Shown: piece after piece, positions 14,096 through 26,100 of the stretch | Layout: each line of letters begins with the position of its first letter | Position numbering within the stretch: position 1 is the first letter of the stretch | From: Aculops lycopersici | Lineage: Eukaryota > Arthropoda > Arachnida > Trombidiformes > Eriophyidae | Assembly: GCA_015350385.1 (NCBI GenBank) | Contig: WNKI01000002.1 | Span: 4,954,636 to 5,018,635, forward strand | DNA: 64,000 bases | Direction: 5' to 3' | Notes under the pieces: model-generated | The model's input: the letters and a program-made list of their open reading frames with translations, nothing else | The model's database searches: none | What the model was told of the DNA's origin: nothing | Position numbers and translations under genes: made by a program

Positions 14096-17000
14096 GCGAG
14101 CGAGCAGAACTACCCGTAACTCGCAGCAACTAAAGCGTGTAAAAGTTGGCCCGGTGCTGAATTTGGCCAAAAGTGGCGCTAAAATTCCCGCCAACCGCAT
14201 CATCCAATCCGAACCAAACGGGACTAGGCCGAATGGTCGTTGCTCGTTGTGGGCTCGCCAGCCAGCGACGTGTGTCCTTCTCGGATTCGGACATCATTAT
14301 CCGGCGGCAGTGGTGCCGGTGGCCAGCCAGCTCGTCGAGTTCTTAGGCTATACAAATGCGTTCGAGTTGCGCTTGCCAGTTTAGTGAGGGTCTGTTGGTA
14401 GCAGTTGTTGTGGTGTCATTAGCGTTGGACTTTTATGGTCAGTGGGCCCACAACCACCACCACCACTACTTATCCAGTTGGCGGCCGCCCATTTGCCTGC
14501 GCCGACTACATTGGTGGTTCTGGTGCGGACCACCGCTAACCACACAAGACAAGGAATATGGTAACCAAAGAAAAGCGGCAAGCACCAATGAAACGAGCCA
14601 GACCAAACAAAACAACCTACTTACCTGACTGGGCCGCCGGATGTCACCTCGCATCTGTGCAACGCAGGCGGGGATAGTGGCAGTCGTTGCGTTACTACAT
14701 AGAGTAGTTGTGAATGTCGCTGATTGCTATTGCAGTCCAACTTGACTGTTATAAAGGTTGCGGCAGCGACGGCGGCGGTGGTAGCGCTCATTCCAAAGCA
14801 TTTGTTCCACTTAATGAGCTCAACAACAAGAGGAGGGACGAGAGAGAGAGAGGGTCAAGGGTTATGAGAGGAAGAGATAGAAAGAAAGGGAGCAACAAGT
14901 AATGGAATTGATGGCTCCGACAGAAACGAAACGCAGCAACTGCAGCGAGACAGTTGGCTTGACCAAATGACTCAGCGCAATCAATTGTTATTGCCCATGT
15001 CAATTGCATTTGCTTCCCCTCGTTCAACTGCCAAAAACAGAGGTCCTAAAACTTGGCCCCAAGGTTAACGCATAAATAGAGCCTTCTAGCGGTTTTATTT
15101 TTATACCCATTTTATTGCCCCCCGCTTGCGCCTCTGGTCTCGAGACAACGACGAGAGTTTTGCTATCGTAAGTTTTTCTTTTGATAGAGTGGTGTTATTC
15201 TTTGTTACAAACGAAGAAATAGACTTCCGTTTCGATGACACCGAAGCTGATGTTCATCCTAGAAGATTCCAATCGCCGGCAACTAGCATTAATCGCATGG
15301 CATGGCATTGAATTTTATCTGTTCTCATTGAATTGCACAAATCACCACATCAATCTGGTTGCCACTGATAGCTATTTTTCAATGGCAAACTCCCCCCCCC
15401 CTCCGCCCCAATGAAAAGGCAGTTATACTCTCGTGACTATCACCGAGCAGCTGACGCATGCAAAACGAAATTGAAAATGATTATGATGGCTCTATTTCCC
15501 ATCGCTACCCCAACTAATGATGGTTGCTGCTTCAAATGCGCCCGAGTCAAACGCCAACCAAAACCCAAGTTTTGCTCCGCCTCTACTCTGTCTGCCTAGC
15601 TCTGGTATCTGGAATCATGGGTAAAACTTTTTACTCCAAAAGCCCGCTAGCTTGGCAAACCCCCGGAAGCGCGCGATCTTGCCATTTTTACGAGCTTAGC
15701 AAAACGTTCACTCGCTCGCTTTGTGGCCCAAACTTGTGATCTTAGAACCACGCCCACCGGCAAAGGGTCGCGTGTTGTGCAGTGGGGCGCTATGAGCCAA
15801 ATCAGTGCCACGCACTCACAAACACATAGCGGCGAGCCACCGAGCAACCACCTTGCGGCATTAGAAATGATGTGCAGTTTATATGCTAAACTTTGCGCGC
15901 GTTTGCACTTCTCGCTCTCTTTTCGAGTTCGACTTTACAGGACACAATGTAGCCAGGCAATGCAATTTTAAGCCAGCCAGAAAACCCGACTTACCCACAC
16001 ATAGCGCCAGCAGCCAGCCCTCGTCCAGTGGAGACCACATTACCATTCGTACGATCGCCATTTCCCCCATCCGCTCGCTGGTCGCAAGGGCTCGCTGAGA
16101 TCTTATCGCCTTCCCACTTGCTGGCTCGCTCGCTATTAGCTTGCTAGAAGCTAGATAGAGGGCCAACAAGCTAACCGAACGGTCGCTAGGCACCGCGAAC
16201 TTTGATATCGATCTGTTAGCTAGCTGGCAGCGCTAGAGTTTAAATGCCTCCAACCCTCTAATGCTGAGGAAGCCAATGGCGCCACTAATACCAACACCAT
16301 CACTAACCAGCCGGCCACTGCTGGCCAACCGTTTTGCGTTTGGTTCCAGAGGCGCCGCTCAATGTGCTCGGCGTTTACCAAACTCCAAAAACCAGCTAAT
16401 CTTACCATCTAGCTGTTAGCTCGACTTACTTTTTCACATCGACATAGCGACTCTTAGATTAGCTATGAGAGTTAGTCGGCTGACTAGCTGCGTTTTGTGG
16501 GCCAGTCGGTTGGTTGACTGGTCGGTCGGTCGGTAGGCCAACAATAGACTAGCTTGCCAAACTTTGTCACTCGCTTCTCCCGCTAGCAAATCCAAGTTAA
16601 AAAGGGAACTCGCCGCCTCAAGCTTGCCACAGTCAACATGCCCTAATGGCCACTCGACTTTTGGTTGCGACGCTATTGTGTGTCTATGCTACTGACTTGA
16701 CTCTTTTTTAAATGTCAAGTCTTTGTCTTGGTTGGCCAGCCAAATAGACAGCATAGTGAGCAGACGAGAAGAGAAAGGAGGAGGCAAAAAAGTCGGCCAT
16801 TGGGAGGGCCAGCCACTTGATTAACGCAATTGTTGGCAGCCGGCGGCGAGTTGGATTGAGTCGAGTCTTCAGAAACTCAATGGCTGCTAATCTCACAAGC
16901 GGCGGGCAAGTGAACCAGATTTTCAGTTTCTGATTTGCCGCTTGCCCAACTAAAACCTAAGCAAAGCAGGCCATCTGCCTTTCCACACCACTTTCAACTT

Positions 17001-17887
17001 CCGGCTTCCCCATGGACGCAAGGTGGTTGCTGGCTGCAAGCTGACGGAGCCATTGCAACCACTTTCGAGGGATAGCTCGGTGGTGACTTTAGTGTCGGTG
17101 CGATAGAGGCGCCAGTGGAAGCGGCGACCCTAGGCGACTTCCTATGAGCCGCTCACACACACAAACTTGCGTGCCAGTCGCGGAAATCATACTCTCTGCG
17201 CCCCATTCCTTTCTCTTCCATTGGATCGCACACAGGCGATCCTTTTTGTCCGAGAGCCAGAAGGGTGCATATTTTAGATTTCGGCCACTCCAAGTAGGGC
17301 TCAGTGGGGTGGGGTGGAGTGGAGTAGAGTAAAATGGGAAAAAGCAAAGGGTTTGCGTTCTAAATTTAAAAGCCGAAGAATGAGAGCGAGAATGAGAAAC
17401 AAGAAGTGAGAGAGATGGAGAAGAGGAGAAGGCAAAAAAGGATCTCATGAATGCTACTGCATTGGAGATGAATAAGAAATTCGAGACAACAGTTGAATTG
17501 TTTGTTTTGAATTAACAGCTAGCGGCTCGTCGGTGGTTTTTAATCAAGAAAGACTTTTTACTTTTCCCCTTGCTCCAAAGGGAACTCGACGGATGAGACA
17601 GTGATAATAAAAAACCGTTCACAACATAGACTGAGCCAACTTCCTGTTTCACTCTCACAATGCCATACCAACCGGTGGTCGGTCAGTTGGCCCAGGTATC
17701 CAGTTTGCATGTATCCTATCGTTTCGTTTGGTTTGAGCGAAAGGGTTTGGAATAAATGGAGGCGGCGAGTAAAGCTCATGAGTTGCGACCGAGTTAGTTT
17801 CCAGCAGCAGCAGCGAGCTACTTTTTGCTTTGCTCGGCCAGAGTAATGGAAACTGGAACTGCAAAAACAGTGGCAGCACCACTACCA

Positions 17888-17934
17888 ACAACAGCAGCAG
17901 CAACAACAACAACCACCACCACCACCACCACCAA
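17888..17934. repeat. CAA/CAG/CCA trinucleotide tract
   Basis: Tandem trinucleotides moving from CAG to CAA to CCA. Confidence 0.85.
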
Positions 17935-19507
17935 CGACCAACCAGCTAACAGGCCCACTAAACTTGACGCGCACGACTCTCAGGTAACTCATGAGCACCA
18001 CTTTTGCGAGGGAGTAGAGTGGAGCAAGCCACTCACCTGGCAAATGAGTCTCGCCAGCTGGACTCTCGAAATGTTGGCGAGCGAAGTCTCTCAGTTGCAG
18101 TGCAACTCAAGCTCTTCCTCTTCCACTGCTCGCTGGCTAGCTCATGGGCTAATGGGCGCCATTAATCATCCGCGGCCAACTTAGTCAGCCGACCAAGCTA
18201 GCCGGCGAGCTAGCAGCTAGGCAACCCCTTCGCGCACCCACCAAGCCGACAAACTGGTCGTCCGGTTTGCATGCAACATATCTCATGGAGCGCCTAGCGA
18301 CGAGCAAGTTGCTGGGCGTCTTTGAGTCGAAAGTTTCATCTGCGGCCAGCGGGGGCAGCGCTCTAGTAACTGCGCTGGTGCTAGTGTTTGCCAATGGACT
18401 AGCTACAAATACAAAGACCAAGGGGCTGGTGACTCTCGGTATCTCGTTTGCAACTTGGCGCCGCCAAGTTCGGCTTAGTTCAGTTTAACCTGAGCCGCCC
18501 TAGCAGCCAACTAAACTCGGCTAAGACTAAACCGGTTAGCCGCGAGCTCCAGTGGCCAGTGTTACCCGCTTCCGATTCCGACTTGGACGATACCGCTCGT
18601 TCCTCTGGCCTCATTCCTCTGCCTTGACTGGTTGGTGGCGAGAGGCAAACGCCACCACGACCAAGGGGCCGACAGCAGCTCGCCTGGTGGCCGGCCAGGT
18701 GGCTAGTGGTTGCTCAGGTGCACCTGTGACGACGATCTGTCCAACTGACTGTTTGTCTGACTGTCTATATGACGGACTGGCCGGAGCACAAACTGACTCA
18801 CTCGGTGGCGGTTAATCAGTCTGATTGGCCAAGTGGGTGCTTCAATGGAGTTTTACTTGCTTCCGGCTCTTCTTCTCTCTAAATCGCCTGTTCAGCTAAC
18901 TGTGTGTTCGCTTGTGTCGCTAGGCTCCCACTGAGTCGCTAGGTGGTCGCTCAAGTTGCTCGCTCGAGCGCTGAGTTTTCCATCAAAACGAGACAAAAAG
19001 CCCTCCCTCTCAGTCTCTCGAGGAGTTTAACCGCTTGAGAGTTGACTCAATTTACTTGGACCCAACCAACTGATTAATTCCTATCCTCTACTCCTCAATC
19101 AGCTTACTGCTTTGGACCCGGAAATCTTGTAGCTCAGCGGCTATAACGAACCAGTTAAGACGACGACGACGACAACAGCTTGGTCTAGATGAGTTGGCAA
19201 TGCGACACGACTGACCATTTAGCTGCGAGCGACACAAATTGCCATTCAATTTCAACTCTGTCATTGTCACTCATCGTCGTCGTCGTCGTCGTAGCGGTGG
19301 TTTTCGCCTAGATGGCAAGCAAGTTGCTATCGCTATCGTCGCTTGGTGTTTCCCTTGCAGCCGCTAGTCTAGCGGCAAGAGTAATGGCAACTGAACCAAA
19401 CTAAAGCAGTAGCCGCCAACAACGCTGACGTCGACGCTAAATGACGTAAAAGGAAATGAAACATTTACACTTTTGCTTGTTACACAAGGCGATAACAAGT
19501 CGTGAGA

Positions 19508-19534
19508 CAACAACAACAACAACAACAACAACAA
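19508..19534. repeat. (CAA)9 trinucleotide repeat
   Basis: Nine perfect CAA units. Confidence 0.95.
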
Positions 19535-19905
19535 CGAGGACAACATTCAAATTGATCGCTTTCATTACAGTGAGAGTGAGAGTGGAATTGAAAGGGTGGA
19601 ATGGAATGGAGAAAGGAGACTAGTCGATTTGCCAGCAAATACTTTGTTCTACAACGAACACAACCACCACAACCAAGGCGACGACGTGACGGCAGGTAGG
19701 TCGATGTCGTGGCCGTTTATTGGCCCTCCATTTGCAGAGTCCCGTTGCGTTGAGCGACGATTTGTTTCTTTCTTGTTTTGGGTTGGTACTATAAGCTCAG
19801 CGAGGCAACTAGCGAGCGAAGGAGGAGACAATAGGAGAGAGAGAGAGAGAGTGAGAGAGCAATTCACACGATCAATCAATTAACAGGGCAACTTACAAGG
19901 AGCTC

Positions 19906-19911
19906 TTTATT
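19906..19911 (-). terminator. poly(A) signal for the secreted prohormone-like gene
   Basis: AATAAA on the minus strand, about 220 bases beyond the stop codon at 20134. It is the first canonical hexamer I noticed downstream of that gene. Confidence 0.5.
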
Positions 19912-20133
19912 TAGCAAGCTAACCATATAGCTTGCTGGTCAAATTAAGACAGGAGAGAAACAAACGCAAACTGGCGCCACCTGTCGACCTGGTGGCGTTT
20001 ACAAGATGATATTATTATATATTTTACATTCAATGTGCCTCGTGCAAATATAAATGGATTTAGTGTAAGCTTAGTTTACAAGGCAATGCTACTACCGCAA
20101 TGCCTCAGTAAATCTGTCCTGGCAATTAATCTG

Positions 20134-21453
20134 TCAACTCTTGGCCAAACTCGAGCGGCCGCATCCATTCTCCGCCATGGCTCTCAAAATTTCGTTTATT
20201 TGCCTGTCGTACCAGGAGCAAACTTGACTTTGCTGGCTCTTGGCTCGCTGTTGCTGTTGCAGGTACAGCAAATCAGGTAGCTTGCGCCACTCTAATTGAT
20301 CAACTTGTTGTTGTTGCTGTTGTGACTTCGTGGGGCGCATTAATATACTCGAGCCGCCGATACCTGAGTCCGCGTTGCCCCGATTTGCAAACAACTGGGC
20401 GAAATCTTGGTCCACGTTAATGGGACGCTGCTGTTGGTTGCCCAAATCCAACAAAAACGGACTAGTCTTACCTGACGAAGGTGACGATGACTGATGCTGA
20501 TTATTGATGTTAGTATTGCTATGACTCGAAGTCCAAATTGGCGCGTGAACAGGTGGTTGTCGTTGTGAGTTGTAGTTGCTGAGTTGATTTAATTGACTCA
20601 ACTGGTAAATCGCTCCCTTGGTGCCAAACAACGAGTCGTCGGTCTCTTGTACCTGTTGAGTTGGCGGGAACATTGGAAGCGGTTGCTGCTGCTGTCTAAG
20701 CAACGACTGCTGCCTCAGTTTCTCATAATAATTGTTCAACGCCGACCAATGAGTCGCCGGCTGCTCGGCCTCCTTCTTCTTGGTAACAATTGGTGGCGAG
20801 GTTGCGTTTCCCGGAGCCTGATTTATGATTGCCTCCAAGAAGTCCGACTGACTCAAGCTGCCGCTGTTGCTGCCACCACCTGTTCGATTGATTGTAATCT
20901 TGGGAAAGGCGGTAGTTGTTGTGGTGCTGGTGGTTGAGGGCTGCAGGTGAGCCGGTCGCTCGTCTTCGTCAATCAAATCCTTGTTCTTCTCGGCCGGCGA
21001 TTGTGTCGTAGTCGAGGCATTTATTGATCTCCTTTGATAGGATTGTTGCATTTGACTGGCCAGCATCAGGTCTTTGTTGGACGATGAAGTCAATGATGAG
21101 CCGACGCTTGGTTTTTTGGATGGACTTTGATTGTTGTTAGTACCACTATTTTTGTTATTAGTGGCGGTGGTAGTCGTTGTTGTTGTTGTTGTTGACGATG
21201 CGGCCACTTGTTGACGACCGTCGCCTCGGCTGCCGGGCGTGTAAATTTCAATGTCGTCGTAGGCGTAAATGGGGTCCATTATATTGTGCCGCTTGGCCTT
21301 TTCTATCGGTCCCTGTTGGGCCGCTTGGATTTGATTGAAGACTAACTGAGTTGCTAGGGCCACCGTCACTAGGACGAGTAGCGAGTGGGTTAACAGGTGG
21401 GCGGACATTCTGCGCTTTGATCTAGTTATTTGTGATAGTTTACAACTTTGCAT
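20134..21453 (-). CDS. secreted low-complexity protein, possible neuropeptide/prohormone precursor
   Basis: I do not recognise the family. The 439-residue frame has a hydrophobic segment at about residues 18-45 that fits a signal peptide if translation starts at Met16 (21408) rather than Met1; the 15 residues before Met16 are basic. A dibasic KR at 54-55 is followed by an acidic Tyr/Asp-rich stretch ending YTPG. The middle is rich in Ser, Thr, Asn and Gln. The C-terminus leaves low complexity and looks constrained: CSWYDRQINEIL begins at Cys412, a second Cys is at 431, and Gly-Arg follows it, which resembles an amidation/cleavage signal. Two cysteines 19 apart in a secreted tail could form one disulfide loop. 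Alternatives are an extracellular matrix or cuticle protein. A perfect donor at 22085 and an acceptor ending at 21479 suggest a 5' UTR intron. A donor-like CAG|GTAAGA also occurs inside the frame near 20469 and could give a shorter isoform. Confidence 0.6.
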   Translation of the reverse strand: MQSCKLSQITRSKRRMSAHLLTHSLLVLVTVALATQLVFNQIQAAQQGPIEKAKRHNIMDPIYAYDDIEIYTPGSRGDGRQQVAASSTTTTTTTTTATNNKNSGTNNNQSPSKKPSVGSSLTSSSNKDLMLASQMQQSYQRRSINASTTTQSPAEKNKDLIDEDERPAHLQPSTTSTTTTTAFPKITINRTGGGSNSGSLSQSDFLEAIINQAPGNATSPPIVTKKKEAEQPATHWSALNNYYEKLRQQSLLRQQQQPLPMFPPTQQVQETDDSLFGTKGAIYQLSQLNQLSNYNSQRQPPVHAPIWTSSHSNTNINNQHQSSSPSSGKTSPFLLDLGNQQQRPINVDQDFAQLFANRGNADSGIGGSSILMRPTKSQQQQQQVDQLEWRKLPDLLYLQQQQRAKSQQSQVCSWYDRQINEILRAMAENGCGRSSLAKS

Positions 21454-21478
21454 CTCTTTTCTCGTAGTTAAACTTGAA

Positions 21479-22084
21479 CTGAAGCGCCGAGAATGTGATT
21501 ACAAATCATACTTTCCCTTTCTAATTTAACTAACTAACCAGCTAACCAATCAACTAAAAAACTAACTTCCTTCTGGCCAATCCACTCACTTGATCTCACT
21601 CTCACTTATGATCTTGACCTAGAACTTGAATGAGCAAAAGAGACGAAGAAGTGGCAACAACAAATGACTTTTGTTACACTTTCGCCGGGCTCTTGTTACG
21701 ATGTTTCTTGAACACGAAGCTACAATTAGAGATGGCAGAAAACTGAGCCGACCAAATCGATGATCGTAACGCCGATCGTGTAACTGTTACATCAACATAA
21801 CAGCAACAACAACAACAACAACAACAACGTCAATCATCGATACATCGACACTCACAATTGCTATGTGGTTACTGCTGCTACAGTTGCCACTATTGCAACC
21901 GTAACTTTCGCCGCGAAATACTAATCAGCTCCAGCAACAACGAGGTGAGATGAGAGGAGATGACTCACTCTGGCTCAATGTGATGCAAATAAAAATGACG
22001 CGCTTGCTAGGCTTCACTGTAAATACTAGACAATACAGACACTGCTTGTGTTTTGGTAGAGGTTAGTTGTAAAACTCAACTTAC
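21479..22084 (-). other. probable 5' UTR intron of the prohormone-like gene
   Basis: On the minus strand a perfect donor CAG|GTAAGT ends an upstream exon at 22085, and a pyrimidine-rich acceptor ending TTCAG opens the next exon at 21478, 25 bases before the first ATG. The interval contains a (CAA)8 repeat at 21804-21827. Inferred from splice signals only. Confidence 0.45.
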
Positions 22085-23112
22085 CTGACAAGGAGGAGGA
22101 CGACGACGAATTGAGTTCATCAATTTCAATCATTGCAACACTTTCAAGTCCTCCGCATACTAGATCCCAGTTTAAGGTGACGCCATCACGAGCTTAGCAT
22201 CTTGCGCCTGCGCTCCCAGAAATTCCGGCTAAAATTTTGTGTTTAAACAAACAAACGAACGAATCGAGGAGAGAGAGAGAGAGAGACATAGAGAGGCATT
22301 CATCAGGGAAGCCAGCGGCGAGATGAGCGGCAACAAGGAAGCTGGTAAGCTCATCCGGTTGTATGTTTGCTGGAATCAAATCGCACGCATCGGCGAGCGC
22401 GTAAGCAGTCGACTAGTGAAGTGGATTCGGGTGGCGTGGAGTGTGGTGGAGTTGATACGGACAAAAGGAGACTCGTGTTTGAGGACAAAGAGGAGAAACC
22501 GTGAAAATACCAGCAGAGAGGACGGACGAGAGAGAGAGAGAGAGAGAGAAGAAAAGACAACTTGTTGCATCCTCATATGTCACCCAGCGCAAAGACAACG
22601 AGCTGGCTTTTTCATTCTGTCTACCTCTCTAGTGCATTGTAAAGCCGAGCGGAGAGCAGCAGGCCAACAGGTGGCTACATTGAGCACCGCAATAGTAGCT
22701 CTCTTGGCGAAACAATCGCCTGTGCGAGCTACATCACGTCAGTTGCAAGTTCCAATACACAAACGGCCAGGTAAACGAGGTCCCTTTGGTTGCATGGCGA
22801 GACAGGTGAAGAGGGCAAACAATAAGCTTGTCTATTCATGCATATTGAATTTGAAATCACCGTGTGGCACGCGACTCGTCAACTTTCTGTCTCTCTACCT
22901 TCGGCAGACCAGGTGAATCCTAGATCAGGGATTCAAGAACGAATGAGACGTGGCGTCAATGGGTTAAAGAAAGAACAACCGACTAGAGGGAAAGCGAGAA
23001 AAAACGCAAATAGTTAATTGGCTGCCAACTATCTAACTAACATCACATTCGATTTTAGTGATCCTTTGGTGGCTCTTGTTGCCACTGCTGTTGTAGCTTA
23101 CAGTGATGATGT
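22085..23112. other. intergenic region with GA repeats
   Basis: Contains short (GA)n tracts near 22266-22287 and 22530-22547. A 225-codon plus-strand frame (22239-22916) crosses both tracts and matches no family I know, so I do not call it. The left edge may be the first non-coding exon of the minus-strand gene at 20134. Confidence 0.5.
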
Positions 23113-23118
23113 TTTATT
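23113..23118 (-). terminator. poly(A) signal of CPSF1
   Basis: AATAAA on the minus strand, about 47 bases after the CPSF1 stop codon, a normal distance for a short 3' UTR. Confidence 0.7.
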
Positions 23119-23164
23119 GACTTATAATAGATGATCGAAACAAACCAACATCCGTGGAGGGGAA

Positions 23165-26100
23165 TTAGAAGTACATCGTTGATTCATGAATCAGCTGAAT
23201 GTCCGCCAAGATTCTATCCGTTGTAGTTCCAATCTTTCGAGTTAGTTCGTTTCGCTCTTTGGTTGACAGTGTAAGGAATCGATTAATGAGATCGCCATCG
23301 ATGATTCCTCGACACGGATTTGCTATTGTTGGTCTCGCTTGCTTAACTGAGCGCCAAGCCTTGGGATTGAGACCAGCAACGTGAGGTAGCGCCATGGTCA
23401 TCTCGTTCGCGAGCATTTGAAATTGTTTGTAAGTTGACTCGTGGATGGGAAATAGGTATCCAATTGCGCCATCGACCGTACTAAATAGTGTCAGTTGTTT
23501 CCGTTTACACATTGTGGCCAACTCGGGATCGTGCGCTAATAGCTTTGGAACTCGACCTCTAATGCGACAAAAGTCTATTAAATGGGCGCCTAAGTGATAA
23601 TCTGCCTTCCTGATCAATCTCATTCCGCCAAAACTATCCTCGTGCTCCGGATCGTGCGAATAAATTATTATATTCTTCTCACTGTCGGCGATAACAAAGT
23701 TTAGAATTTCATTGTCGATGGTGAAGTCGCAACCGTAAACTTCGAGTTGCTTGGAGTCTCGGCAAACCATTGAGAGGGTCCGAGTTTCCTGTTGGTATCT
23801 GAGCAAAGTAACCGACTTGCAGACGTCGCTAACTAGAATCAAGTTTTTAACACTTGCAGCACAATGGATATAAACTTGAGTGTCAATAAAGGCAACTCCG
23901 TCGAGTTGCTCCTCCTTCAGTTGCCATAAGTAAATCTTTTGGCCGACAGCGCTCATTAACAATCCACAGGTATGCGACAGGGTTGTAACAGGTCCCTTCT
24001 GCTCAGCGCAATATACTTTCTTAATCTTATTCTTGGTCAACGGCCTGTCCGGCTCCGGCACCACCTCAATCAAGTCCAAAATCCAAATCTTGCCTCTGTT
24101 TGGTACATCCTCGCCGTAGCAATAGTTAGTACTTATGGCTAAATAACCCTTTAAACCACTCTTTGTTCCCTCGGAGGCTAGCTGGACATTTTTAACACAA
24201 GTCACCTGTTCCCATTCTTCGAATTCAATTTCGCAGTCTGGAATCTCTTCCCAATTTTCTGGGTCGAACAAACGCAACCTAAACAATTCAGTGGTGGGCG
24301 GTATGTATCCGGGTTCTTTGGACAAGTCCTCGATCTTCATTGTATCTGGCTCCTGGCCAACTCGCATAATCTTACTGCATGGACGAGGACTACTTGAAAT
24401 GACACAATAAACCTTTCGTTCCACGTGATAGTTGACAAAATGGACCGTTTCCCTCATTTGCAACTTCCTCACTGGCCAATTGTGATCATAATTAAATTGT
24501 TTCGAGAGTTTTGCGACACGAAGTTCTCGGTTTTGAGTGTAATAGATAAAGTTATTGTCGTCATATTGGGAAAACGAATAGATTGCACCCTCCGCATTCA
24601 TTGGATGCACTCTGAGCATACACCTGTCGGTCATGATAAACCAATGAGGTCTAAATCCGGCTAGAAACACTCCATTGTAGCCCTCAATATTTTTAAACTC
24701 TCTCATCCAATGACGCCTGTGTAACCATCGCTCTCTTAGATTAGGTAAAGGTCTTGCTTGGGAGGATCTATGCTGTCGCCTTGATTTAGTATTACTTCTT
24801 GTTTCATGATGATGATGGTGATAATTTGAACCTGACGATGGATGATGGTGACTCTCACTTCCACTTGGTTCATTTCCAATCATCGGCAAGCTTGATTGAT
24901 TGGCCACCGGAACCAACTGCTGCTCTGGCTGCAATTCTAAAGCTAGCTGGTCGGGTATTATTGTCATGAGCAATAGCGAATGTACCTTCTTGAATCTAAT
25001 CTTCAGGTGGTTGGTTATGTTGAATTCAGTAAATCTATATGCTTCATAAACAACCAATTCCACTTCAGATCTAACAAATAACAAGGGCCGCTTATTCCTT
25101 CGACCCAATCCAGTCATTAATATCTCTTTGGTCTTGGAGATGTTTGCATCTAAATCAGTGACAAATAACTTGGCATTATCAGCTAGGACACTTGGCATTG
25201 AAGGGAAATTATCCACCGAATAAACGAGAGTAAAATTTGGTATACTGAAAATCTCTAAAACACCCCGATCATCGACAATGAGAAGCCAGTAAGTTGGCTT
25301 GCTGATGTCCTCATAACTCATCTCATATGGATCTGAATCTTTATCGCAGCTGAATAATCCACTTATATCTTTATAGATGGTCAGCGAGATAATCTGTCCC
25401 GTTGTTAGTTGGCCAATTTCATGGCTATCTAATCCATACTGGACTCCAGTTGCATTGATACTGGGTTTCGTGTCACCGGAAGCGTCCTCTGGCTTCATTT
25501 CGACATCTTGATCATCGTTTTGGTTTGTTTTTGTTGTTGCTGGTATAGAACCATCACCATTTTGAGATGCAGAGGATCTCAATTCCAAGTGGTGGATCGA
25601 ATTTTTACGATCCAAAACTATCACATGTGGATCAGCAACGCAAGCATCACAGACAGTACTCTTATTTCCGAATTCAACAGTGTCAATGGTTTTATCATTG
25701 GAGATCAATTGAGCTTTTGAGGACAAAACCTGAAGGGTAAAGTTTTCCTGACCAATGTTGGCTGCATATATGGTTGGCTCTCGTGTTTCAAAGTGGCATT
25801 CCTCTCGCTTAAGCTCCAGGAGCTCGCCTTTGGTTGAGAAGACCATAGTCTCATAGTCTCGATTCAATATGAGTCTTGAGTTCTTTAAATCACTTTGTTT
25901 ACTAGGTTTCATAGTCCACAACTCACCACAATCCTTCAACTCATAGGTATCCTGAACAACGGGTTTTATTGACCTTTGGAATACGCAAACGGCGCCATTC
26001 TTATGATGACCTGCAGTGGTTATAAGCTCGACATATGGGTCTCGGTAGTCGTAGTGTAAACTTTCGGAAATGTTTGATGCTTCTCCATAACATATACGAC

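Larger units (their letters stand above)
1..20133. other. gene-poor, repeat-rich intergenic region
   Basis: I find no coding region, RNA gene or transposon I can support here. Open frames are short, overlap on both strands and are mostly translations of simple repeats. The DNA is near-balanced in base composition and is built from recurring short words such as CTAG/CTGG/CCAA tetramers, GTCGCTAG, ACTTCCGG and CAGGTGG. It could hold distal regulatory DNA or non-coding transcripts. One perfect splice-donor-like site, CAG|GTAAGT, occurs on the minus strand with its exon end at 14625, without a recognisable gene beside it. Confidence 0.6.

Noticed and set aside
22239..22916. 225-codon plus-strand open frame
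   Set aside because: It runs through two GA repeats, is rich in Arg/Glu from them, has no domain and lies in the probable upstream region of a minus-strand gene.
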